From JARRQB01 sp965368585 (GTDB lineage Bacteria > Pseudomonadota > Gammaproteobacteria > Chromatiales > Chromatiaceae), in the NCBI GenBank assembly GCA_965368585.1, contig CBDUNM010000182.1:1-9420 (forward strand): a DNA stretch of 9,420 nt. Direction: 5' to 3'. The translations under genes and the position numbers were made by a program. Positions within the stretch are counted from its first letter, which is position 1. Each line of letters opens with the position of its first letter. Shown here piece by piece: positions 1-5,763 of the stretch. Below the pieces are notes generated by a model. That model was not told where the DNA came from. It saw only the letters and a program-made list of their open reading frames with translations, and searched no databases.

Positions 1-152
1 CCTTGCCGGAACCCGAACCGCCGGAGCCTGAGCCCTTGCCGGAACCCGAACCGCCCGAGCCTGAGCCCTTGCCGGAACCCGAACCGCCGGAACCTGATGC
101 CTTGCCGGAACCCGAACCGCCCGAACCTGAGCCCTTGCCGGAACCCGAACCG
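1..152. repeat. 33-bp tandem repeat encoding an 11-residue Gly/Ser/Lys unit
   Basis: The plus-strand word ccttgccggaacccgaaccg recurs at 1, 34, 67, 100 and 133, an exact 33-bp spacing. The last copy is partial. Copies differ only by a few substitutions: ggc versus gca after the Lys codon, and third positions of the Gly/Ser codons. The period is a multiple of three, so copy-number change keeps the minus-strand reading frame. The array continues beyond the left edge. Confidence 0.9.
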
Positions 153-238
153 GACGATCCGCCTTTCCCGTCGTCGTCCGGATCGCCGTATCCCCCACTT
201 AAATAATCACCGAAATGGAGCTTCGTGTATGAAGACAT
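1..238 (-). CDS. Gly/Ser/Lys-rich repeat protein, N-terminal part (runs off left edge)
   Basis: The ATG is at 236-238 on the minus strand. It is preceded by a good ribosome binding site, AAGGAG, about nine bases upstream, which fixes the start and strand. The first 79 residues are visible with no stop. A unique leader opens MSSYTKLHFGDYLSGGYGDP and runs into an acidic DDDGK stretch. From about residue 28 the protein becomes an 11-residue repeat of the type GSGSGKGSGSG, which continues to the window edge. There is no N-terminal signal peptide or membrane segment. The plus-strand reading of the same DNA gives a Pro/Glu repeat with no ribosome binding site and is taken as a shadow. I do not recognise the family. 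The flexible Gly/Ser repeat could be a linker ahead of a downstream domain, for example in a surface protein exported without a Sec signal, but that is inference. A CRP-type site lies about 160 bases upstream. Confidence 0.7.
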   Translation of the reverse strand, partial: MSSYTKLHFGDYLSGGYGDPDDDGKGGSSGSGSGKGSGSGGSGSGKASGSGGSGSGKGSGSGGSGSGKGSGSGGSGSGK

Positions 239-267
239 GATCACTTCTCCTTGCAATTTATAGTTTT

Positions 268-286
268 GCCGCACGCTGCATGCGGC
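268..286. repeat. Inverted repeat in the leader of the Gly/Ser-rich gene
   Basis: GCCGCA at 268-273 pairs perfectly with TGCGGC at 281-286 across a 7-base loop. It lies about 30 bases upstream of the Gly/Ser-rich start codon. On the minus strand it is followed by AAAA, not a U-tract, so it is not an intrinsic terminator in that direction. It could be a leader hairpin or an operator. No function can be assigned. Confidence 0.3.
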
Positions 287-394
287 GGTATCCGAGAGCT
301 TTTGAACCCATCTCGTAATGCGTGGGCTTACTAGCCGGAAACTGCTCTCAGGAACTAAAGTATTGCAGAAGTTTGATAGAAATCATTATTACAA

Positions 395-410
395 TGTGAG
401 GTACGTCACA
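395..410. promoter_or_regulatory. CRP/Vfr-type operator, TGTGA-N6-TCACA
   Basis: TGTGA at 395-399 and TCACA at 406-410 form the perfect CRP half-site pair with the canonical 6-base spacer. The flanking sequence is AT-rich on the left side. The site lies in the 272-bp gap between the end of the 40H-type receptor piece and the Gly/Ser-rich gene, centred about 164 bases upstream of that gene's ATG. The natural target is therefore the leftward Gly/Ser-rich gene. I could not pick out convincing -35/-10 boxes nearby, so whether it activates or represses is unknown. Confidence 0.55.
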
Positions 411-510
411 GAATTGGTGTTTTGTATTTTTGTCGCTGCGCCGGACGTACCGAATCGCGGCTGCTTCCGGCCCGAACGAAAGCTGCCATTGGCGAGTCAA
501 TACGTTGGAG

Positions 511-1857
511 TCAGAACTTGAACTGCGCCACCATGTCCTGGAGATCGCTGCTTAACTGACTCAGGGCGCGTGTCGCCGAGAGCATGTCGTCCGAATTGCC
601 GACGATCTGCTGCCCCGCGTTTCTGATGTTGGTCATGCTGCGCGCGACCTCTTCGGCGTTACTGCTCTGCTGGTCCACGGCACAGGCAATCTGCTGGTTC
701 ATGCCGTTTATGGTTGCAACCGCGGTGGTGATGCTGTCCAGGGTCTGTTCGGTGAGGCTACTGCGCGCCACCGTCTTCTGGGCCTGGGCGTGGCTCTCCT
801 TCATCGCCATCGCAGCATCACGTGCCCCGGTCTGCAGGCGTTCGATCATCGCCTGGATTTCCGCCGTCGAAGACTGGGTGCGACTGGCCAGGGTGCGAAC
901 CTCGTCTGCCACCACGGCAAAGCCACGACCCTTTTCTCCGGCACGCGCCGCCTCGATGGCCGCATTCAGGGCGAGCAGATTAGTCTGCTCCGCGATACTT
1001 CGGATCACGTCCAGGACGCCGCCGATCGCGTCGCTCTCCTGTTCCAGTTTCACTATGGTCTCAGTGCCCTGTTCGACCTGACCGGCGAGCTGCTCCAGGG
1101 CGTGCAGGGTGTGTTTCAGCGTTGTCTTTCCGTTGTTGGCCGCTGCCTCCGCCGCTTCGGCATTCCGGGTGGCGCCGGTGGTGGAATCCGCAACGTGAAG
1201 TACGGAGGCGCTCATCTGTTGCATAGCGGTGGCGACCTGGGTGGTTTCGCGTTGTTGATCCTTCAATTGCTCGACGCCCGACTGGGTCAGCGCCTGCAGA
1301 CGGTCGGTTTCCTGATTGAGATGGACCACCGCGTCGGCGAGACGGGTGACCATATCGCGCGTCTTGCCGGTAAAACCGTTGAACCCCCGACACAGATCGG
1401 TGATCTCGTCATTCCCCTTGACCTCGAGTCGAACCCGGAGGTCGCCGTCGCCGCGCGCAATGTCCTGCAGGCGCCGGGAGACGCGGCGGATTGGCTCCAC
1501 CACCGTCCGCTTGTTCACCAGGTAGGCGGCCACCACCACGACCAGTCCGATCAAGAGCATAACCACTACGGTAAAGCTGGCAGCGGTACGATTTTCCGCC
1601 GACCGCTTGACTTCCCGTTGTTGGAATATCGCACTCTCCGCCTCGATGGTACCCGCCAGCTGGGTCAGCTTGGCCGCTGCGGCCTGATAGAGATCGCGCC
1701 CAGTCCCCAGGCTTTGATAGGTGTTCAGCGTCTGCTCGTAGAGCTGTACATGCTCCGCGACCAGGGCGGGTAACACGGCCACGAAGGTCTGATCCTTGAA
1801 CGGCGCCACGCCCGCTTTGACGTCCTGCATGAAGCCGGCGGCGGTGATGTCGTCCAT
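511..1857 (-). CDS. C-terminal piece of interrupted methyl-accepting chemotaxis protein (TM2, HAMP, 40H-type signalling domain)
   Basis: This 448-residue frame begins at the first ATG after an in-frame TAA and continues the frame of the upstream piece, with only Ile-Tyr between the stop and this Met. Residues 1-90 are helical and look like the second half of a periplasmic sensor. TM2 is about 94-114, HAMP about 115-167, and the rest is the coiled-coil signalling hairpin. Its highly conserved tip spans about 293-321 (begins NLLALNAAIEAARAG). The arm after the tip is about 141 residues, matching the arm back to HAMP, so about 280 residues or 40 heptads. It ends AQFKF with no CheR-tethering pentapeptide. 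The Met has no good ribosome binding site, so independent translation is doubtful. Made alone, it would have TM2 but no TM1. Most likely it is the 3' part of one receptor gene spanning 511-2538, now a pseudogene unless the stop is read through or is a sequencing error. Confidence 0.75.
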   Translation of the reverse strand: MDDITAAGFMQDVKAGVAPFKDQTFVAVLPALVAEHVQLYEQTLNTYQSLGTGRDLYQAAAAKLTQLAGTIEAESAIFQQREVKRSAENRTAASFTVVVMLLIGLVVVVAAYLVNKRTVVEPIRRVSRRLQDIARGDGDLRVRLEVKGNDEITDLCRGFNGFTGKTRDMVTRLADAVVHLNQETDRLQALTQSGVEQLKDQQRETTQVATAMQQMSASVLHVADSTTGATRNAEAAEAAANNGKTTLKHTLHALEQLAGQVEQGTETIVKLEQESDAIGGVLDVIRSIAEQTNLLALNAAIEAARAGEKGRGFAVVADEVRTLASRTQSSTAEIQAMIERLQTGARDAAMAMKESHAQAQKTVARSSLTEQTLDSITTAVATINGMNQQIACAVDQQSSNAEEVARSMTNIRNAGQQIVGNSDDMLSATRALSQLSSDLQDMVAQFKF

Positions 1858-1863
1858 GTAGAT

Positions 1864-2538
1864 TTACAGGTCCGCCAACGCCGCATTGGCGGCGTCGCGC
1901 GTATCCCTGCTATCGGGCCGCTGTTTGAGCTGTTCGAAATAATAGAGCCGCTTCATCAGTGCGAGGCGCGATTCGGTGGTAGCGCCGGTAACCACCCACT
2001 CGTCGGTGTCGCGGGTACCCGCATCGCCGGTGCGATCCGCATTCCACTCGGCATTGACGATACGCTGACTGGCAAACTCGTCGACTCGGGTGAGCAGATT
2101 GTTTATTAAATCGATGTTCTTGGAAAGCAAGGCCTGCGAGGCAACGTAGCGCTCGCGACCCTGCAACAGGCCATCCCGCGCCTGTTCGAAATCGCGGCTG
2201 GCCTGGTCCAGATCGGCGAGGTGCTCCGTGGAGAGCAGACCGACGTCGGCGATCTCGGCACGCGCCTTCTGCGTCAGAGCAGCGCCTTCGTCGAGCAGGG
2301 CCTGCGCCGACCGGGAGCCGCCCAGCAGCACCTGATCCACCGCCAGCATTTGAGAGTACATTCCCTTGATGCCCTGACCCACGCCGGCGGTGGTACGCGC
2401 TACCGGACCGGTTATGAATTCGAGTGACTGTGCAACCGACCGGGTAGCACGGTAACCCGCCAACCCGCTGACCACCAGCAACACACCCATGACCAGATAA
2501 CCGCCGCCGATCTTTGCACCGATCGAAAATCGCTTCAT
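1864..2538 (-). CDS. N-terminal piece of interrupted methyl-accepting chemotaxis protein (TM1 and first part of sensor domain)
   Basis: The ATG at 2536-2538 has an AAGGAAG ribosome binding site about six to seven bases upstream. The frame encodes 224 residues before a TAA at 1864-1866. The N-terminus MKRFSIGAKIGGGYLVMGVL is typical of receptors: a short basic leader, then TM1 at about residues 9-28. The remaining roughly 195 residues are helix-rich and lack cysteine, as in helical-bundle ligand-binding domains. Joined to the next piece, the periplasmic part would be about 290 residues, large enough for a helical bimodular (HBM)-type sensor, though I cannot confirm the family by eye. The frame continues beyond the stop with no shift. 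A sigma-28-like promoter lies about 140 bases upstream, so this looks like a normally controlled chemoreceptor gene. If translated only to the stop, the product is a membrane-anchored half sensor with no signalling domain. Confidence 0.75.
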   Translation of the reverse strand: MKRFSIGAKIGGGYLVMGVLLVVSGLAGYRATRSVAQSLEFITGPVARTTAGVGQGIKGMYSQMLAVDQVLLGGSRSAQALLDEGAALTQKARAEIADVGLLSTEHLADLDQASRDFEQARDGLLQGRERYVASQALLSKNIDLINNLLTRVDEFASQRIVNAEWNADRTGDAGTRDTDEWVVTGATTESRLALMKRLYYFEQLKQRPDSRDTRDAANAALADL

Positions 2539-2679
2539 CGCATCACTTCCTTCAAACCCTTCGGCTTGACGTTAACACCTCTTCGCCAGGTAAATCGGGG
2601 TCGGGACGGGGCACGACTAAGAAGACGATCTGCACCGTTCACGCCCACCGCGCGACGCTTGTTGCGAGGTTCCTCAGGA

Positions 2680-2706
2680 ATATCGGTCATACGCAACGGC
2701 TCTTTA
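2680..2706 (-). promoter_or_regulatory. Sigma-28 (FliA)-like promoter for the interrupted receptor
   Basis: On the minus strand TAAAGAGC is followed after exactly 11 bases by ACCGATAT. Against the sigma-28 consensus TAAAGTTT-N11-GCCGATAA, the core TAAAG and CCGATA match (5/8 and 6/8) with the right spacing. Transcription would start near 2673, giving a leader of about 135 bases before the ATG at 2538. This is a weaker match than the site before cheY, but it has the same geometry and direction. Confidence 0.5.
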
Positions 2707-2824
2707 AGGCGTTTCCGAGGCGCCTATGGCACACGCAACGGAATCGATACATCCAAGCGACGAATTACGGCGCGATCGCCTGGTCTTGCATTCAATTGCC
2801 GTTCCTGCTTCCGGTGGAGAGGGC

Positions 2825-2838
2825 GCGCATCTATGCGC
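2825..2838. repeat. Short perfect inverted repeat after the large receptor gene
   Basis: GCGCAT at 2825-2830 is mirrored by ATGCGC at 2833-2838 with two bases between, 17 bases beyond the receptor stop codon. It could form a small hairpin in the 3' end of the mRNA. No U-tract follows on the minus strand, so at most it is an mRNA-stabilising or weak termination element. Confidence 0.3.
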
Positions 2839-2854
2839 TACGGAACGCTGTCGA

Positions 2855-5677
2855 CTAAAACTCTTCCCACTCGCTGTCGTCTATGAGGCCGTCGCCGGTA
2901 TCGATCGGAGTCGGTGCGGCGGTCGCGGGCTTGAGGCGCGCGGGCGCCGCCCGCGCCTGGGGTCGTGCCGGGAGCGGCGCGACCGGACGGGCAACGACAG
3001 GGGTGCGGGTAGCTGCGGGCGCGGTGGTCACAGACCTGGTCACACCGTCACGCTGAAAGAACGCGAGCAGCTGCTGAACCTGGCGCGCGTTGTCGATCAT
3101 GGCACCGGAGGCGGCCGAGGTTTGCTCGGCCAGCGCCGCGTTCTGCTGGGTGACCTCGTCCATGCTGGTGATCGCCTGATTGACCTGATTGATGCCCGAG
3201 GACTGCTCGGCACTGGCGGCGGCGATCGCCGCGATGATGTTTCCCAATTTTTTTACGCCAGTGACGATCTCCTCGAGCGTCGCGCCCGATTCGTCGACCA
3301 ATGCCGAGCCGGCCTGCACCTTGCTGACCGAGTCCTGAATCAGTTCCTTGATCTCCTTGGCCGCCGTCGCGCTGCGACCGGCCAGGTTGCGGACCTCGGT
3401 CGCCACCACGGCAAAGCCACGGCCCTGTTCGCCGGCCCGGGCAGCTTCGACCGAGGCATTCAGCGCCAACAGGTTGGTCTGAAAAGCGATTTCGTCGATC
3501 ACGCCAATAATTTTCGCGATCTTGCCGGAAGCGGTGTTGATCTGTTCCATCGCGCTGATCGCGTTACCCACCACGTCACCGCCGCGCTCGGCCAACTGTC
3601 GGGCATTGGCCGCGACCTGGTTGGCTTGCTGGGCATTGTCGGCGTTATTGCGCACCGTGGAGGTGAGTTGCTCCATGGAACTAGCGGTCTCCTGCAGACT
3701 GGAGGCCTGCTGCTCGGTGCGCGATGACAGGTTGATATTGCCCTGACTGATCTCCTCCGAGCCGGTCTCCACCCGATCGGCAGCGCTGCTCAGCTCCTTG
3801 ACGATCTGGTCCAGCTTGACCACGGTGCGGTTGATGTCGTCTTTGACCCGGCCGAAAGTACCCTGGTAATCCTGGTCGATCCGGCGCTGCAAGTTGCCCC
3901 GGGACAGCTCACCCATGACTTCGGCAATCTGACCAAAGACGCCGGACAACTCGTCCAACAGGGCATTGAATCCGCTACCGAGCTGGTAGAAGAAACCCTG
4001 TTTGCCCGACAGGTCGATCCGCTTTTGCAGGTTACCGGCGCGTGCGGCGGCGACCAGTTCGTCGATCTCGCGCTCCACCGCCACTTCGGCGGTGCGATCG
4101 CTCCATTCCACCACGGTGCCGAGCAACTGGCCCCGTTCGTCGGTCACCGGATTGGCGACGAAACGCATGCTGCGCCCGCCCACCGCGAAACCGGCGTGAT
4201 GGGTATCTTTCATACCTTCGAGCAGGCGACGCTGGTGCACGGGGTTCTTGTGAAAGAGGTCGATATTCGAGCCAACGATCCGATCCGCGGCAAACTGCGG
4301 CAGGTCCTTGCGGATGTCGGCTTCGGCGTCGCTGAACAGCTTCAGCGCCGTCTCGTTCATGTAAATGATCTGATGCTTCTCGTCGGCCACCATGACGTTG
4401 GAGCTGACGTTGTCCAGCGCCACCTTCAGCCGCAGATTGACGGCGGCGACACGGCGTTCTTCCGCGTCGCGCGCTTCTTTCTCGGCGGCGGCCGCGAGCT
4501 CCTCGGTGCGGTCGGTCCATTGCGTGATGCGACCCTGATAGACGCCGCTGTCGTCGTACACGGGGCTGGCGACCAGCCGCAACTGGCGCCCGGCCAGAGC
4601 GCCGTCGAGGACGCGTTCTGCGGTCAGCTTCTCACCGTATGCCTGCTGCAAGGCCCGGTCGTCGAACAGTATCGAGAACTTGCTTCCGATCATGCCATCG
4701 ACGTTGAACGCCGTATCGCGTACGCGCAACATCTGGCTGATGGACTCGAAGAATGCCCGCCCGGCATTATTCATATAAATCAGGACACTGTCTGAATCCA
4801 CCACAGTGACCGGAGACGACACATTGTCCAACGCCTGGCGGATGCGAAGATTTTCCGCGGCGATGCGCGCATCGAACTCCAGACGCTCCTTCAATTGGCC
4901 CTGCATACCCTCCAGAGAGGCCAACAACTGACCGGTTTCATCACGGCTCGCTATGTGTATCTGATTGTCGAGCCGCCCCGAGGCGATGGCATCGGCGACG
5001 CTGGCGGCGCTGCGTATATTGCCGACCAACCGGCGCGATACTAGCCAGATGACACTCCCGATCAGCGCGACGAGTATCAGCCCCTCCCACAGCAGCTTCC
5101 TGCCGGCCGCCCATACGGCCCGCTTGACATCATCGACGTAGATGCCCGTCCCGATCACCCATCCCCAGGGCGCGAACGATTTGACGTAGGACACTTTCGG
5201 CTGTGGTCGCTCCGCGCCGGGCTTGGGCCACTCGTAGCCGATGAAACCGCCGCCGAGTTTCGCCCGCGCTACGAATTCCCGAAACAGAAAGACGCCGTTG
5301 GGGTCCTTGAACTCGGCAAGACTCTTGCCGTCGAGCTGCGGCTTGATCGGGTGCATGACCATAACCGGCTGCAGGTCGTTGATCCAGAAATAGTTGCCGT
5401 CGCCGAACCGCAGTTCGGAAACGGTCCGGGCGGCCCGTTGTTGCGCCTCGGTTTCGGTCAACTCGCCCGCGCGCTGCATTTCATAGTAGCGATTGACGAC
5501 ACCGAATACCGTTTCGACCTGCTGCCGCACGTTGAGTTTTCGATCGTCCATAAGCGTCGAATCGAAGATCCGCAAGAACAGCGCACCGCTTGAGATCAGT
5601 GCGAGCAGCGCCAATAGACCGATGCCGGTCAGCTTGAATGCAATTGAGTTCCGTGTTGCAAACATATTGTCTGTCAT
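2855..5677 (-). CDS. Methyl-accepting chemotaxis protein: Cache-HAMP-PAS-PAS-HAMP-like-36H signalling domain with EWEEF tail
   Basis: This is a transmembrane chemoreceptor that should control CheA activity. I place the start at ATG 5675-5677 (MTDNMFATRN, 940 residues). A second ATG four codons later is nearly as good. The open frame extends to a TTG at 5765-5767 overlapping the cheA stop, but the extra 30 residues look non-native ahead of TM1. By residue from the chosen start: TM1 15-35; a single-Cache-type sensor about 40-185 (GNYFWIND at 94-101, WGWVIGTGIYVDDV at 171-184); TM2 193-213; HAMP 214-268; PAS1 about 282-392; PAS2 about 419-531; two HAMP-like segments about 535-635; signalling hairpin about 640-872 with tip 735-766. 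The arm after the tip is about 126 residues, fitting the 36-heptad class of E. coli Tsr. Methylation-helix sequence TEQQASSLQETASSMEQL (654-671) closely resembles Tsr. A Pro/Ala-rich tether (875-930) ends in EWEEF, an xWxxF CheR/CheB-docking pentapeptide. It lies 86 bases after cheA and is probably co-transcribed with it. Confidence 0.92.
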   Translation of the reverse strand: MTDNMFATRNSIAFKLTGIGLLALLALISSGALFLRIFDSTLMDDRKLNVRQQVETVFGVVNRYYEMQRAGELTETEAQQRAARTVSELRFGDGNYFWINDLQPVMVMHPIKPQLDGKSLAEFKDPNGVFLFREFVARAKLGGGFIGYEWPKPGAERPQPKVSYVKSFAPWGWVIGTGIYVDDVKRAVWAAGRKLLWEGLILVALIGSVIWLVSRRLVGNIRSAASVADAIASGRLDNQIHIASRDETGQLLASLEGMQGQLKERLEFDARIAAENLRIRQALDNVSSPVTVVDSDSVLIYMNNAGRAFFESISQMLRVRDTAFNVDGMIGSKFSILFDDRALQQAYGEKLTAERVLDGALAGRQLRLVASPVYDDSGVYQGRITQWTDRTEELAAAAEKEARDAEERRVAAVNLRLKVALDNVSSNVMVADEKHQIIYMNETALKLFSDAEADIRKDLPQFAADRIVGSNIDLFHKNPVHQRRLLEGMKDTHHAGFAVGGRSMRFVANPVTDERGQLLGTVVEWSDRTAEVAVEREIDELVAAARAGNLQKRIDLSGKQGFFYQLGSGFNALLDELSGVFGQIAEVMGELSRGNLQRRIDQDYQGTFGRVKDDINRTVVKLDQIVKELSSAADRVETGSEEISQGNINLSSRTEQQASSLQETASSMEQLTSTVRNNADNAQQANQVAANARQLAERGGDVVGNAISAMEQINTASGKIAKIIGVIDEIAFQTNLLALNASVEAARAGEQGRGFAVVATEVRNLAGRSATAAKEIKELIQDSVSKVQAGSALVDESGATLEEIVTGVKKLGNIIAAIAAASAEQSSGINQVNQAITSMDEVTQQNAALAEQTSAASGAMIDNARQVQQLLAFFQRDGVTRSVTTAPAATRTPVVARPVAPLPARPQARAAPARLKPATAAPTPIDTGDGLIDDSEWEEF

Positions 5678-5763
5678 CTTCTGTATTGAAAAGAATGTAC
5701 CCGTGGTACGGGATCGGCGAAGAACGGCAAGAACCCGGCGCGGGCTGGCCGCGACGGGTGAGA

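Larger units (their letters stand above)
2539..2854. other. Intergenic region between the two receptor genes
   Basis: About 316 bases without a supportable gene. Plus-strand readings here give Arg-rich, low-complexity sequence with no recognisable domain. The region holds a sigma-28-like promoter facing the interrupted receptor and a short perfect inverted repeat near the end of the large receptor gene. No intrinsic terminator with a U-tract is visible on the minus strand. Confidence 0.6.

Noticed and set aside
3..206. Plus-strand Pro/Glu repeat reading frame
   Set aside because: It has no ribosome binding site and is the complement of the Gly/Ser-rich gene, which has a clear start, ribosome binding site and unique leader on the minus strand.
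440..471. Inverted repeat GCCGGA/TCCGGC downstream of the split receptor
   Set aside because: The 20-base loop and the A-rich, not T-rich, following sequence on the minus strand rule out an intrinsic terminator.
318..521. Plus-strand 67-codon frame in the left intergenic region
   Set aside because: There is no ribosome binding site, it overlaps the end of the receptor gene in antisense, it runs through the CRP-type site, and it shows no recognisable protein features.
2726..3727. Long plus-strand open frame across the receptor 3' end
   Set aside because: It is antisense to the strongly conserved receptor signalling domain, and its translation is Arg/Gly/Leu-rich without any domain. High GC explains the openness.
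5700..5712. Hairpin CCCGT/ACGGG between cheA and the receptor
   Set aside because: A 5-bp stem with only a broken T-rich stretch after it on the minus strand is too weak to call a terminator.
5711..5718. Possible sigma-28 -10 box (GCCGATCC) before the large receptor
   Set aside because: There is no TAAAG-like -35 box at the required 11-base spacing.
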